Below, in pieces: positions 19,143-28,906 of a stretch of 64,000 bases of DNA; position 1 is the stretch's first letter; the number at the start of each line of letters is the position of its first letter. The notes beneath the pieces were generated by a model. It had not been told where the DNA came from. It saw only the letters and a program-made list of their open reading frames with translations, and did no database searches. Source of the DNA: Ruegeria atlantica (GTDB lineage: Bacteria > Pseudomonadota > Alphaproteobacteria > Rhodobacterales > Rhodobacteraceae); assembly GCF_013033965.1 (NCBI RefSeq), contig NZ_WQFE01000003.1, positions 1 to 64,000 on the forward strand, written 5' to 3'. The position numbers were made by a program, and so were the translations under genes.

Positions 19143-19172
19143 GAGCCACACGCCGGGGAAGGCGTATGGCTC
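19143..19172 (-). terminator. Candidate terminator for the Crp/Fnr gene
   Basis: GAGCCACACGCC (19143-19154) pairs with GGCGTATGGCTC (19161-19172) with one G-T type mismatch and a 6-nt loop. On the minus strand it is followed by ACTTTCTTTC. It lies about 115 bp past the stop of the regulator gene. The remaining bases to 19286 show nothing I can assign. Confidence 0.45.
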
Positions 19173-19286
19173 TGGTACAGGGAGAGGTCAGTGGACAGAT
19201 ATCGGGGATGATTCTCTGACCTCCTACGGTAACAACTACGACGATAGCTTTTTCGGAATCAATCGTATGTGAAGGAGGTCACAGGG

Positions 19287-19955
19287 TTAGATTAAGTCGG
19301 ATTCGGCCAATTCTTTCAGGGCGTTGAAGTCCTGGATCATCAGCCCGCCGCGTGATGCCTCAACCACCTTGTCCCGTTTCCATGTGGAAATCGTTTTGGA
19401 TACTGCCTCGCGCGTGGCGCCAACGAATTCGGCCAATTCGCTCTGAGACAGGGTGATGCGCGTGGCCGGATCGTCCTGAAGGGCAGACAGATGCAGTAAT
19501 TTGCGCGCCAGACGAATGGGCATCGGCAAGAACACCTGTTCGTTCAACTGTGACCCCATCCAGCGCATACGCAGGCCAGCCAGACGGATTATATCGACGG
19601 CAAGATCAGGATGTTGACGGATCTGGTCCATGACGTCTTTGCGGCGTACACGCAGGACACGCGATGGCTCGGCCGCTGCGATTGTTGCTGTGCGCGGTCC
19701 ACTGTCGAACAACGCGATTTCGCCAAACACTTCGCCCGGCCTCATAAGGGTCAAAGACAACTTGCGCCCGCTCATTGCAAGGAAGGAAACCTCAAGCGTG
19801 CCCTCTGACACTGCATAAAGCGCATCGCCTTCATCCCCTTGCTCAAACAACACCTGCCCCTGATCCAGGGAAATCTCTGTTGCAAGTGCTGAGAGCATAG
19901 CCCTGAGACGGTCTGATGCCTCGGACAGAAATCCGCTGTTTGGGAGGGCCATCAT
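19287..19955 (-). CDS. Crp/Fnr-family transcriptional regulator
   Basis: A 222-residue Crp/Fnr-type regulator. The N-terminal cyclic-nucleotide-binding-like barrel (about 20-130) has VLFEQGDEGDALYAVSEG and RPGEVFGEIALFD. The C-terminal winged helix has LSQSELAEFVGATREAVSKTIS as the DNA-reading helix pair. Fnr-type Cys clusters are absent, so it is not an oxygen-sensing iron-sulfur Fnr. The effector is unknown. The frame is open for 42 more codons upstream, but the Arg-rich extension looks non-coding. Two adjacent ATGs at 19955 and 19952 are both possible starts. Confidence 0.9.
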   Translation of the reverse strand: MMALPNSGFLSEASDRLRAMLSALATEISLDQGQVLFEQGDEGDALYAVSEGTLEVSFLAMSGRKLSLTLMRPGEVFGEIALFDSGPRTATIAAAEPSRVLRVRRKDVMDQIRQHPDLAVDIIRLAGLRMRWMGSQLNEQVFLPMPIRLARKLLHLSALQDDPATRITLSQSELAEFVGATREAVSKTISTWKRDKVVEASRGGLMIQDFNALKELAESDLI

Positions 19956-20115
19956 ATGGTTAAGTGGTCTCCGGCTGCTGGTGTTGAGTGGTGCCCCAAT
20001 GTTCCACAGCCGGGCTTTTATTCCAAGGTTTTTATTGGTTTTCCTGATTGGCGCGCGGTGTAAAGGCACGAATAAAAGCAAACGCTAAAGCTGCGCGCCA
20101 AAGATCAGTGTTCGC

Positions 20116-20721
20116 CTATTGGTGGTCCGGGTCATCCATGTAGCGTTGTAGCAGGCTAAACTGGAGCATCAGAAACGCCATCAGCGCAATTGGGAAAGCA
20201 AAAGTCTCGATCTTGACCCACAGGTCCGTCGACATGGTGCGCCAGACAAATTCATTGGCAAGGGCGAGAACCGCAAAACAGCCGCACAGCCGGCGGGTCA
20301 GGATCATCCAACCCTCATGACGCATTGGCAGCATCTCTTCCAGGACATAGGCCAGATAGGATTTCCCTTGCAGCAGGCCAATTCCCAAGACGATCGAGAA
20401 GAACCCGTAAACCAACGTGGTTTTCATCTTGAAGAACCGCTCGTCATTGAACCAAGCCGTTAGTCCACCGAAGAAAATGACCATGAATGCGGTGAAAATC
20501 TGCATCCGGCTGAGTTTGCCCGTCAGATACCAAAGGATGCCCATAGCAGCCAGCATCAGCGGTACGAAGATGATCGTCGCAACGATGAAACCAGAATACT
20601 CAATGCCGCCGAACAGGAAACTGTCGTCGCGCAAGCGCAAATAGATGAAGAAGAAGGCCAGCGGAGGACCAAGCTCCAGCGCCTGCTTCAGAAACGGATT
20701 GATTTCTTTTTTGCCTGACAT
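20116..20721 (-). CDS. yciB: Inner-membrane-spanning protein YciB (septation protein A)
   Basis: A 201-residue polytopic protein of the YciB/IspA septation family with about five to six helices (LGPPLAFFFIYL, GFIVATIIFVPLMLAAM, IFTAFMVIFFGGLTAWF and others). Members interact with cell envelope and division proteins. The family core FNDERFFKMKTTLVYGFF is present. The ATG at 20721 has AGGAAA about 6 nt upstream and is preferred over an ATG at 20754 that would run into the preceding gene. It sits 16 bp downstream of the EamA gene, probably in one transcript with it. Confidence 0.92.
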   Translation of the reverse strand: MSGKKEINPFLKQALELGPPLAFFFIYLRLRDDSFLFGGIEYSGFIVATIIFVPLMLAAMGILWYLTGKLSRMQIFTAFMVIFFGGLTAWFNDERFFKMKTTLVYGFFSIVLGIGLLQGKSYLAYVLEEMLPMRHEGWMILTRRLCGCFAVLALANEFVWRTMSTDLWVKIETFAFPIALMAFLMLQFSLLQRYMDDPDHQ

Positions 20722-20737
20722 GTCGGTTTCCTGCTTT

Positions 20738-21640
20738 TTACCCTCCCATTTCAACTATTACTGCGCCCAATGCAATCAAAGCCATCAGAGCGACCCGTCT
20801 CGGTCCTACGGTTTCTTTTAACACCAGCCACCCGATCAGAGCGGCAAAGACGGTCGAGGTTTCCCGCAGAACGGCTGCTTCGCCTACCTTGTCGAGCCGG
20901 GTGGCCAGCATGATCGCTCCGAAGGACATAGGGGCGATGACACCTCCGACCAACCCCCTTATCATTAGCGGGCCGACAGCAGGAGGGGTGATCATGGCAC
21001 GCCACCTTAGGAACGCATAAATCGGCATCGCGAATCCGTCGATCATGAAAAACCAAGCCAGAAAGGTGAACGGGTCGGCGGTGGCGCGTATGCCATAGGC
21101 ATCGTAGGTGGTGTAGAGCGCGACGAACAGGCCGGTTGCGATGGCCAGAACCAGCGCGATACCCAATGTTTCCCGGTTGGTTTCCAGAAATCTGAGGTTG
21201 TAGGCCGCCAGCCCGAATATGCCCGTAAGCAGTACTAGAACGCCGAACCATTGCACCCCGGTAAAGGTCTCGCCGAACAGCAGGTAGGCACCGATGACCG
21301 TAAATAACGGGCCAGTGCCTCGCACCACCGGGTAGACTACCGTGTATGAGCCCTTGGTATAGGCCATTGCCTGGAGGGTTTTGTAGGCAATGTGGATCAG
21401 CCAGACGACGGCGAAGATGGGCCACATGTAGGGTTCCGGCCAGGGCACTACGAAGAAGGCGAATGGGGCGGCCATCAGGCAATAGCTGGCGTCGATTGCG
21501 CCCCGGGACAGCCAGGGATCATGGCGGCCTTTCTGCAGCGCGCCGAAAACCGCGTGCAGGAAGGCGGCCATCAGGGCGAGGCCAAGGGCCAGCTGGTGGC
21601 CGGCTTCAGTGCCTTCGAGAGAAATCAGCCAGTCGCTCAA
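20738..21640 (-). CDS. EamA-family (DMT) membrane transporter
   Basis: A 300-residue membrane protein with about ten helices and two EamA-like halves. The first half contains HDPWLSRGAIDASYCLMAAPF and VYPVVRGTGPLFTVIGAYLLFGE, the second LRETSTVFAALIGWLVLKE, both typical of putative metabolite exporters. The start is TTG at 21640 because an in-frame stop lies just upstream. The first ATG would be at 21571, inside the first helix. It precedes yciB and follows ftsY on the same strand, separated from ftsY by a repeat. Its substrate is unknown. Confidence 0.87.
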   Translation of the reverse strand: MSDWLISLEGTEAGHQLALGLALMAAFLHAVFGALQKGRHDPWLSRGAIDASYCLMAAPFAFFVVPWPEPYMWPIFAVVWLIHIAYKTLQAMAYTKGSYTVVYPVVRGTGPLFTVIGAYLLFGETFTGVQWFGVLVLLTGIFGLAAYNLRFLETNRETLGIALVLAIATGLFVALYTTYDAYGIRATADPFTFLAWFFMIDGFAMPIYAFLRWRAMITPPAVGPLMIRGLVGGVIAPMSFGAIMLATRLDKVGEAAVLRETSTVFAALIGWLVLKETVGPRRVALMALIALGAVIVEMGG

Positions 21641-21668
21641 ATGTCAGTCTTTTCGCTGGATGGAGAGG

Positions 21669-21722
21669 CTGGGGGTTTTCCACCCCCAGACCCCCGGAAG
21701 GTATTTGGGGCCAGATGAAGGT
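21669..21722 (+). repeat. Intergenic repeat, copy B
   Basis: Hairpin CTGGGGGT-TTTCC-ACCCCCAG (21669-21689), then CCCCCGGAAGGTATTT, then GGGGCCAGATGAAGG. The tail is the same as in copies at 4932-4953 and 27002-27030. It fills most of the gap between ftsY and the EamA gene. Confidence 0.65.
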
Positions 21723-21727
21723 CTGGA

Positions 21728-22891
21728 TCAGGTTTGGCCCAGACCGGTGAGGGCGGCGGCGAATTCCTCGGGGTCGAAGGGGGCGAGGTCGTCGATCTGT
21801 TCCCCGACGCCGATGGCATGGATCGGCAGGCCGAATTTGTCGGCCAGCGCGACCAGCACGCCACCTTTGGCGGTGCCGTCGAGTTTGGTCATGACAAGGC
21901 CTGACACATCAGCGAGGTCACGGAACGTCTGGACCTGGCTCAGCGCGTTCTGGCCGGTAGTGGCGTCCAGCACAAGCAGTGTGTTGTGCGGGGCGGTATC
22001 GTCGATTTTGCGGATCACGCGGACGATCTTGGCCAGCTCTTCCATCAGGTCCGACCGGTTTTGCAGGCGGCCGGCCGTGTCGATCATCAGCAGGTCTGCG
22101 CCGTCTTGCTGGGCGCTCGACAAGGCGTCAAAGGCCAGCGAGGCCGGGTCGGACCCTTCGGGGGCGGTCAGAACCGGCACCCCGGCGCGGTCGCCCCAGA
22201 CCTGTAGCTGTTCTACGGCAGCCGCTCGGAAGGTGTCTCCGGCGGCGATGACGACTTTTTTGCCGGCAGCTTTGAACTGGCTGGCCAGCTTGCCGATGGT
22301 TGTGGTTTTGCCGGATCCATTCACGCCGACGACCAGCACGACCTGCGGGCGCTTGGGGTAGATGGGTAGGGGCTTGGCAACGGGCTCCATCACACGGGCC
22401 ACTTCCTGGGCCAGCAACTGCTTGATTTCTTGCGTGGACAGCTTTCGACCCAACCGCCCTTCAGCCATGTTCGAGGTGACGCGCAAGGCCGTGTCCACAC
22501 CCATATCCGAGGCGATCAGCAGCTCTTCGAGCTGTTCGAGCATGTCGTCATCCAGCGTGCGGCGCACGACGGTTTTCGCTTCGCCGCGACCGAAGAGACG
22601 TCCCAATACGCCCTTGTTGGGTGTGGCTTCGGGCGGAGGCGGGGCCGGTGTTGGATCGACCGGTGCGGGTTCGGGCGTTTCCACCGGCTGTGGGACGGGT
22701 GCAGGTTCCGGTGCTTCCGGTACGGGCTGAGGAACTTCGGGAACCGGTTCAGGCTGCGGCTCAGGCTCGGGGATAATGGGATCGGGGGCGGCAGTTTCCT
22801 CGCCACCGTCTTCGACGATGGCATCCAGCCCCTGTTCGAGGCGGGACGAGGATTTGAACAGCTTGTCCTTTAGCTTTGAGAAAAACGCCAT
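21728..22891 (-). CDS. ftsY: Signal recognition particle receptor FtsY
   Basis: FtsY, 387 residues, the SRP receptor GTPase that brings ribosome-nascent chains to the Sec translocon. It has an N-terminal acidic, Pro/Glu-rich A domain (about 20-95), an NG domain with the N helices (LEELLIASDMGVDTALRV), G1 loop GVNGSGKTTT, G2/G3 region DTFRAAAVEQL and DTAGRL, G4 TKLDGTAKGG and the closing GVGEQIDDLAPF. It ends in the standard family way. Starts at ATG 22891. Downstream lie a repeat and the EamA-yciB pair. Confidence 0.97.
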   Translation of the reverse strand: MAFFSKLKDKLFKSSSRLEQGLDAIVEDGGEETAAPDPIIPEPEPQPEPVPEVPQPVPEAPEPAPVPQPVETPEPAPVDPTPAPPPPEATPNKGVLGRLFGRGEAKTVVRRTLDDDMLEQLEELLIASDMGVDTALRVTSNMAEGRLGRKLSTQEIKQLLAQEVARVMEPVAKPLPIYPKRPQVVLVVGVNGSGKTTTIGKLASQFKAAGKKVVIAAGDTFRAAAVEQLQVWGDRAGVPVLTAPEGSDPASLAFDALSSAQQDGADLLMIDTAGRLQNRSDLMEELAKIVRVIRKIDDTAPHNTLLVLDATTGQNALSQVQTFRDLADVSGLVMTKLDGTAKGGVLVALADKFGLPIHAIGVGEQIDDLAPFDPEEFAAALTGLGQT

Positions 22892-22949
22892 TTTTGGTCT
22901 CCGCAGGTGTTCCTCTCACCTAATGCGGAATTGCGGCAGTTGCAAAGGG

Positions 22950-23588
22950 TCAGGAAAGCGCAATCAAAAAACCGGCTTGCGCACCCCAGTACAAGATCCA
23001 GATCATGTAGGGCGTGAAGCGAAACGCCGGATGATCGTCAGGCAGCAAAAACTTCTCGGTCGCCAGGATCAGGTCCGATGCAATGAATGCCAGCGCGGCT
23101 GGTAAGGCCCAACGTAGCGCGCCTGCTTCCGGCAGGGCGAGGACCGTGATGCCCATGCCAAGAATGATCGGGATATAGACCAGAACAGGGACCTTGAGGT
23201 CCCCGGCGCGGGGGACGATCAGGGTTGCGGCGACGATGCCAAGGATAATCAATGACCAGAATATCCCGGGCCTGTCGAAGATCAGAGTGGTGTCACTGGA
23301 TACGTGGCTCAGGAACAGGACGATGTAAGCCAGATGACCAGCTGCAAATGCACCTATCCCTGCCATGAAGGTCGTGTCTGTCTCTCGCGACAGCAGCGCA
23401 TCCCCCAAGGCACATAGAACCAGGGCAAGCGTCAGGAGCGCCGGAGCACCGCTAAGAACAGCCGTCACGGCCAGTAGTGCGACAGAGGCCGTCTTGAACA
23501 ATGAACGAAGGGCACTGGCGGGGCGTGGTGAAATCGGCAGATAGGCCAGAGCACTTGCAGCAGCGATCCAAAAAAGAGCGGTTGTCAT
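22950..23588 (-). CDS. Lysoplasmalogenase-like (YhhN/TMEM86) protein
   Basis: A 212-residue membrane protein with about seven to eight hydrophobic helices, matching the YhhN/TMEM86 family. Characterised members hydrolyse the vinyl-ether bond of lysoplasmalogens. The family core is seen in LALVLCALGDALLSR and FIASDLILATEKFLLPDD, which carry the conserved Asp residues. The ATG at 23588 has GGGGGAC about 6 nt upstream, better than the longer frame. Activity in this organism is inference. It lies 58 bp upstream of ftsY on the same strand. Confidence 0.85.
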   Translation of the reverse strand: MTTALFWIAAASALAYLPISPRPASALRSLFKTASVALLAVTAVLSGAPALLTLALVLCALGDALLSRETDTTFMAGIGAFAAGHLAYIVLFLSHVSSDTTLIFDRPGIFWSLIILGIVAATLIVPRAGDLKVPVLVYIPIILGMGITVLALPEAGALRWALPAALAFIASDLILATEKFLLPDDHPAFRFTPYMIWILYWGAQAGFLIALS

Positions 23589-23721
23589 AGTTTGTCCCCC
23601 GATAGGATTTTTCAGCAGCATCACCGGGATCGCATGAATAACTCAAGCGGTGACGTGAAGGCAGCCATCTGCGGGGAATTGCCTGTTGGCGCTGCTGATC
23701 AGCATCTGCCAGAATGGTCTT

Positions 23722-24117
23722 ATGTTGACTCGTATTGCGATTCTTCTGACGATCACTGCGCAGGTGGCTGTGGCCCAGCCGACCTTGTCTGGGTCTGAGT
23801 TTGACCGCTACACGCGTGGGAAAACCCTGTTCTACGGTTTTCAGGGAACGGTGTACGGTGTTGAACGCTATTTGCCCAATAAACGCGTGATTTGGTCGTT
23901 TCTGGATGGCAATTGCAAAGAAGGCGTCTGGTACGAAAAGGGTGGCCAAATCTGCTTTATTTATGAAGACCGGATTGACCCGCAATGCTGGGTCTTTTCC
24001 AAAACCGATAGGGGCCTGATCGCCTTGTTCGAAGGTAATTCGGACGCCACTGAGCTGTACGAGGCCGAAGACATCAATGAAGAGATGGTCTGCCTCGGCC
24101 CCGAGGTTGGGGTCTAA
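23722..24117 (+). CDS. Small secreted protein, unknown function
   Basis: A 131-residue protein with a signal peptide (MLTRIAILLTITAQVAVAQ). The mature part has four Cys (CKEG, ICF, CWV, VCLG), likely two disulfides in the periplasm, and the aromatic-rich core GKTLFYGFQGTVYGVERYLPNKRVIW. I recognise it as a type conserved in Rhodobacterales but know no function. The start is taken at ATG 23722; an in-frame TTG 12 codons earlier is less likely. It converges on xseA with a gap of 7 bp. Confidence 0.75.
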   Translation: MLTRIAILLTITAQVAVAQPTLSGSEFDRYTRGKTLFYGFQGTVYGVERYLPNKRVIWSFLDGNCKEGVWYEKGGQICFIYEDRIDPQCWVFSKTDRGLIALFEGNSDATELYEAEDINEEMVCLGPEVGV

Positions 24118-24124
24118 GGGGTCG

Positions 24125-25618
24125 CTAGAACAGCGAGCCCTGATCTGGTGCATCTTTCTTGGGCGGTTTCTTTGATGTCGCCCGTGAAGCTGCGGGCTGA
24201 CCGGTGTTCAGAAGGCCATCCGCGAACTCAATTTCGAACGTACTGTATTTTGAGGCCAGTTTCTTGGTTGTCAGAACCTCTCCCTCGGCCCGGACCACAG
24301 CGTAGCCGCGTTGCAGAGTCGCTTTGTAGCTAAGTGTTTCACGCAGGCGGTCGGCAGCGTCTAACTGTTGCCGCATCCGATCCAGACGCGTCGCCTGCGC
24401 CGTATTCATTCGTTCTGCCAACCTATTGGTATTCTGCCGCTGTTGCTCGATCTCTTTCTGGATTGGGCGCAGGGAAAGACGGGATGACAGGTTGCGCAAA
24501 GCTTCGTTTCTTGCCGACACGAGGTTGCGCAGTGTCGACGGACGTAGATGTGCGGACAGTTCAACAACTTGCAAACGCCGGTTCTGAACGCCGCGGTTCA
24601 GGGCGGGCGCCAGGCGATCTGCAATCAAATCAAGCCGTTGGCGTGGAGTGTTCAACAGGCTGTCCGGGCGCGGCAAAGCGCGGGATAGGTCACGAAGCCG
24701 TTGAGAGCGCCTTTGAACCGCGTCCGTCGCTGCACGTGACAGACGTGCGCCTTGCTCGCCGGTCCAGGCCAGTAGTTCCATGCGAACCGGAACGGCAAGT
24801 TCGGCCGCGGCTGTCGGCGTCGGGGCGCGCCGGTCCGAGACGAAGTCGATCAGTGTTGTATCCGTTTCGTGACCGACGGCTGAAATCAAAGGGATGTCCG
24901 ACGCAGCCGTCGCACGCGCGACGATTTCTTCGTTGAAACCCCAAAGGTCTTCGATCGAGCCGCCGCCACGGGCAACGATGATCAGGTCGGGGCGGGGCAG
25001 TGAGCCGCCCGGTGTCAGCTTGTTGAAGCCATCGATGGCTCGCGCGACCTCGGGTGCGCAGTTGGAACCCTGTACAGCCACGGGCCAGATCAGCACCTTG
25101 CGCGGGAAGCGATCCCGCAGGCGGTGCAGAATGTCGCGGATAACGGCGCCGGATGGAGAGGTCACCACGCCAATGATCTGGGGCAAGTAGGGCAGTGGCT
25201 TTTTGCGTTCGGGCGCGAACAAACCTTCAGCCTCAAGCTGTTTCTTGCGCTTTTCCAGCAAGGCCATCAGCGCGCCTTGCCCCGCGACCGCGACCTCATC
25301 CACGTTCAGGTTATATTTGGACTGAGCACCAAATGCGGTCAGGCGACCGGTGACAACAACCTCAAGCCCTTCTTCCGGCACGACGGACAGGCCGGAGATC
25401 TGACCTTTCCACGTGGTGCAGGCCAGCACGTTCCGGTCGTCCTTGATATCGTAATACAGATGACCCGAGCGCGCCTTGAACACGCGGCCAACCTCGCCGC
25501 GTACACGGATTCGCCCGAATGCGCCTTCAAGTGTGCGTTTCACCTCGCCCGAGATGTCCGAAACGGTGTATTCAGGGGTGTTTTGGCCCGGGATCGGGTC
25601 ATCAAGCAGGTCGGACAT
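24125..25618 (-). CDS. xseA: Exodeoxyribonuclease VII large subunit
   Basis: XseA, 497 residues. With XseB it degrades single-stranded DNA to short oligonucleotides in repair and mutation avoidance. It has an N-terminal OB-fold (about 20-110, GRIRVRGEVGRVFKARSGHLYYDIKDD), then the catalytic domain with the conserved VVTSPSGAVIRDI, DLIIVARGGGSIEDLWGFNEE and SAVGHETDTTLIDFVSDRRAPTP. A coiled-coil region and the KATLQRGYAVVR segment follow. The ATG at 25618 begins MSDLLDD. It is divergent from purD with a 74-bp gap. A Lys-rich tail (KKPPKKDAPDQGSLF) closes it. Confidence 0.97.
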   Translation of the reverse strand: MSDLLDDPIPGQNTPEYTVSDISGEVKRTLEGAFGRIRVRGEVGRVFKARSGHLYYDIKDDRNVLACTTWKGQISGLSVVPEEGLEVVVTGRLTAFGAQSKYNLNVDEVAVAGQGALMALLEKRKKQLEAEGLFAPERKKPLPYLPQIIGVVTSPSGAVIRDILHRLRDRFPRKVLIWPVAVQGSNCAPEVARAIDGFNKLTPGGSLPRPDLIIVARGGGSIEDLWGFNEEIVARATAASDIPLISAVGHETDTTLIDFVSDRRAPTPTAAAELAVPVRMELLAWTGEQGARLSRAATDAVQRRSQRLRDLSRALPRPDSLLNTPRQRLDLIADRLAPALNRGVQNRRLQVVELSAHLRPSTLRNLVSARNEALRNLSSRLSLRPIQKEIEQQRQNTNRLAERMNTAQATRLDRMRQQLDAADRLRETLSYKATLQRGYAVVRAEGEVLTTKKLASKYSTFEIEFADGLLNTGQPAASRATSKKPPKKDAPDQGSLF

Positions 25619-25692
25619 TTCAGCGCCTTGTGTCAAATGCCCGGCCAGCTTAGAACGCCCGGAAGGCGAGGCCAAGCAGATCGGAGACCTTC

Positions 25693-26955
25693 ATGAACAT
25701 CCTTATTCTCGGCAGCGGCGGGCGCGAACACAGTCTCGCCTGGGCGGTGATGCAAAACCCCAAATGTGATCGCCTGATCGTGGCGCCGGGAAATGCCGGG
25801 ATTGCGCAGATCGCCGAGTGTGCTGCACTGGATATCGAGAACGGCGGCGCGGTTGTCAGTTTTGCCGAGGAGAACGCGATTGATTTCGTGATTGTTGGCC
25901 CCGAGGCCCCGCTGGCCGCTGGTGTCGCAGATCGGCTGCGTGAAGCGGGTGTGCTGGTATTTGGCCCGTCTGCCGATTCGGCACAGTTGGAGGCCTCGAA
26001 GAGTTTCACCAAAGAAATCTGTGACGCGTCGAACGCGCCCACAGCCGCCTATGCCCGGTTCACAGAGGCTGAGCCTGCCAAGGCCTACATTCGTGAGCAG
26101 GGCGCGCCGATTGTGGTTAAGGCCGATGGTCTGGCGGCGGGCAAGGGCGTTATCGTGGCGATGGATGACCAGACGGCGTTGGAGGCCATCGACGACATGT
26201 TTGGCGGAGCGTTCGGGGGGGCGGGGGCCGAAGTGGTCATCGAGGAATTCATGGAGGGCGAAGAAGCGTCCTTGTTTGTGCTGTGCGATGGCGACGATAT
26301 CCTGTCCATCGGCACCGCGCAGGACCACAAACGCGTTGGAGAGGGCGATACGGGCCTGAACACCGGCGGCATGGGGGCGTATTCGCCTGCACCGGTTCTG
26401 AGCACTGAAATCGAGGCGCGCGCAATGGAAGAGATCGTGCGTCCGACCATGGCCGAGATGAAACGTCGGGGTATGCCGTTTCAGGGCGTTTTGTACGCGG
26501 GCCTTATGATCAAGGATGGTCAGCCTAGGTTGGTCGAATACAATGTCCGCTTTGGCGACCCGGAATGCCAGGTATTGATGATGCGGCTTGGTGCGCAGGT
26601 GCTGGATCTGCTGCATGCCGCCGCCGAAGGCCGTTTGAGCGAGACGCAGGTGAACTGGGCCAACGACCATGCGATGACGGTTGTGATGGCGGCAAAGGGC
26701 TACCCCGGTTCTTACGAAAAGGGAACTGCGATCAAAGGTTTGGATGCGCTTCCCGAAGATAGCAGCAACATGGTCTTTCACGCTGGAACCAAGGCTGTTG
26801 ATGGGCAAGTGCAAGCGGCGGGCGGGCGCGTGCTGAATGTGACCGCGCGCGGGGATACTCTGCAAGAGGCGCGCGACCGGGTCTATGAAATGGTGGAAGG
26901 CGTGGGTTGGCCCGAAGGTTTTTATCGCCGCGATATCGGCTGGCGGGCACTTTGA
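25693..26955 (+). CDS. purD: Phosphoribosylamine-glycine ligase
   Basis: PurD (GAR synthetase), 420 residues. It ligates glycine to 5-phosphoribosylamine with ATP, the second step of purine synthesis. It starts [17 protein letters not shown], has VVGPEAPL, then the ATP-grasp core with [45 protein letters not shown] and [12 protein letters not shown]. It is full length and divergent from xseA. A repeat element follows 15 bp after the stop. Confidence 0.98.
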   Translation: MNILILGSGGREHSLAWAVMQNPKCDRLIVAPGNAGIAQIAECAALDIENGGAVVSFAEENAIDFVIVGPEAPLAAGVADRLREAGVLVFGPSADSAQLEASKSFTKEICDASNAPTAAYARFTEAEPAKAYIREQGAPIVVKADGLAAGKGVIVAMDDQTALEAIDDMFGGAFGGAGAEVVIEEFMEGEEASLFVLCDGDDILSIGTAQDHKRVGEGDTGLNTGGMGAYSPAPVLSTEIEARAMEEIVRPTMAEMKRRGMPFQGVLYAGLMIKDGQPRLVEYNVRFGDPECQVLMMRLGAQVLDLLHAAAEGRLSETQVNWANDHAMTVVMAAKGYPGSYEKGTAIKGLDALPEDSSNMVFHAGTKAVDGQVQAAGGRVLNVTARGDTLQEARDRVYEMVEGVGWPEGFYRRDIGWRAL

Positions 26956-26970
26956 AATGTAGACGGGTCA

Positions 26971-27030
26971 GGGGGCTTTGCCCCCTCGGCCTGCGGCCTC
27001 ACCCCCAAGATATTTTTGGCCAGATGAAGG
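26971..27030 (+). repeat. Intergenic repeat, copy C
   Basis: GGGGGCTTTGCCCCC hairpin (from 26971), a small CGGCCTGCGGCC palindrome, CCCCCAAGATATTTTT, then GGCCAGATGAAGG ending at 27030. Same order of parts as copy A at 4894. It lies between the convergent ends of purD and the FG-GAP-like gene and may act as a terminator. Confidence 0.7.
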
Positions 27031-27036
27031 TGCGGA

Positions 27037-27824
27037 TCAGCATTGCAAGGCACGGCTCAGGCTTTTATTTCCTGTGAACGGGCCGATATCGGTGATGGTC
27101 CATTCGGTTTTGAATGAAACGCTGATGATGCGTGTCCAGTTGTCGTTGACGACGATCAATTCCGGACTTTCGCCACAATCACGCAGGCCGCCAGATATGA
27201 AATCCTCGCCTATGCGATGATTTGTGAGGTTCGGCAGCGAGGCGATTTCAGCCAGTTTGCCGTGTTCGAAGCGCCAGATGCGCAAGGTTTTGGCCAAATG
27301 CGGGCGATCGATATAGGCGATCTCGACATTGCCATCTCCATCCAAGTCGGCGGCTCCGACCGGAGCAAGCCAGCGGAAACGGGTGCCGATATGCGGCGTG
27401 GCGGCGATCTTTTCGCCGCGAGCGTTATAAATCGCCAGCTGCGCGCCTTCGAGAACGCTGGATTCGACGACGATGACTTCGTTTGCTCCATCAAGGTCAA
27501 CATCGGCCAGACGGGGCGCGAGGTCTTCGAAGACGCGATCCAGAGGGAGGCGTACTGTCAATACTGAGCGCTTGTAAACCGGCTGAACAAAGAGCGTCTG
27601 GCGCGTTAAGTTTGACGTGTCGATTTCCATCGCACCGTATTCGATGTTGTCCCCCAGAACTCCATGCGCATAACGAGTGGTCGGATCGGTAAATCGGGCA
27701 GCTGTTACAGTCTCTTTGGCTATGACAGGGCCCATCCCTGCTAGCCACAGACACAACGTTGCCAGTGCGCCGCGAGCCCGTTGTTGCCACAGGGGGACGG
27801 GCAGGCGCGGCGCTTTGCGATGCA

Positions 27825-27825
<1 letters not shown>
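27037..27825 (-). CDS. FG-GAP/VCBS-like repeat protein, probably exported
   Basis: A 262-residue protein with an N-terminal hydrophobic segment (ATLCLWLAGMGPVIA, residues 21-36) that looks like a signal peptide. Calcium-loop-like motifs follow: ADVDLDGANEVIVVE and AADLDGDGNVEIAYID, which match FG-GAP/VCBS blades of a small beta propeller. It carries no enzymatic motif. The start ATG at 27825 overlaps the ferredoxin stop (TGATG). That coupling to a cytoplasmic ferredoxin is curious, because the product itself should be periplasmic. No function is known to me. Confidence 0.78.
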
Positions 27826-28214
<389 letters not shown>

Positions 28215-28350
28215 TCATTTGCGACTTGTCACGCCGCCTCTGGACTTTCCTTGCGTATGTTCTTTTTTTGTTCTCATGATTGTGTTGCCTGCCCGCCCTG
28301 TATCTACGAACCGGAACTGGCCGCGGCCGCCCGCGTGTCTGCCCGCCAAC

Positions 28351-28641
28351 CGGTTGGACGATCCGCCCGAAGGCGCGCTGGTGGCGGTTGCGGGGCTGGT
28401 GATCCTGCGACAAAGGCCGAGTACGGCCAAGGGGGTGATCTTTGTCACGCTCGAGGATGAGACCGGCATCGTGAACGTGGTGGTCTGGCGCAAGATCTAC
28501 GAACAGTTTCGCCGCGCAGTGATCTCGGGACGATTGTTGCGGGTGACGGGCCGGATGCAGCGGGCGCATTCGGTGACCCATGTGATCGCGGAAGAGGTCG
28601 AGGATATCTCAGGGCTACTGGATGTGCTGGTACGGGGCTGA
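28351..28641 (+). pseudogene. Relic of error-prone DNA polymerase DnaE2 (OB-fold part)
   Basis: About 95 codons match only the OB-fold region near the C-terminus of DnaE2/ImuC: VAVAGLVILRQRPSTAKGVIF, TLEDETGIVNVVVW, and VTGRMQR...HVIAEEVEDIS. The full protein is over 1000 residues. Here the polymerase domains are missing, and the final HPRNVRV...KSRDFH-type ending is absent too. The reading frame upstream (to about 28276) no longer resembles DnaE2, which suggests frame shifts as well as deletion. A functional short OB-fold protein is possible but unlikely. It marks a past deletion or rearrangement beside an A+T-richer gene. Confidence 0.7.
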
Positions 28642-28670
28642 CCTGAATGAGATTATCTCCGTCTGCCGAA

Positions 28671-28689
28671 TTTGATCAAAAAGATCAAA
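28671..28689. promoter_or_regulatory. Palindrome upstream of methyltransferase gene
   Basis: TTTGATC-AAAAA-GATCAAA, 7-bp arms and a 5-nt spacer. It could be an operator or a weak hairpin. The spacing does not fit an Fnr box (which needs TTGAT-N4-ATCAA). The rest of 28642-28906 is A+T-rich, holds the ribosome site AGAAGGA before the next gene, and shows no other clear element. Confidence 0.3.
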
Positions 28690-28906
28690 ACCCATCTGGT
28701 GTCAAAAACAGGCCTAACACTCTAGCAAAAAAATCATTCCTAACCCAGGGTAAGAAATAAAACGCCTGTTTCGCCGACCCACTCTTGTGACAATGCCTGA
28801 ACTAAAGTTAGATCGGTGAAAGTCAAACAAATTGAACCTGCCTAGAGTGGTTGAGACTAACGGCGGACGCCACTTTCGACTGTCCAAAAGCTAGAGAAGG
28901 AAAACT

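Noticed and set aside
25633..26865. Long minus-strand open frame opposite purD
   Set aside because: Shadow of purD, with no recognisable protein features.
28672..28688. TTGAT-N7-ATCAA palindrome taken at first for an Fnr box
   Set aside because: An Fnr box needs a 4-nt spacer; this one has seven.
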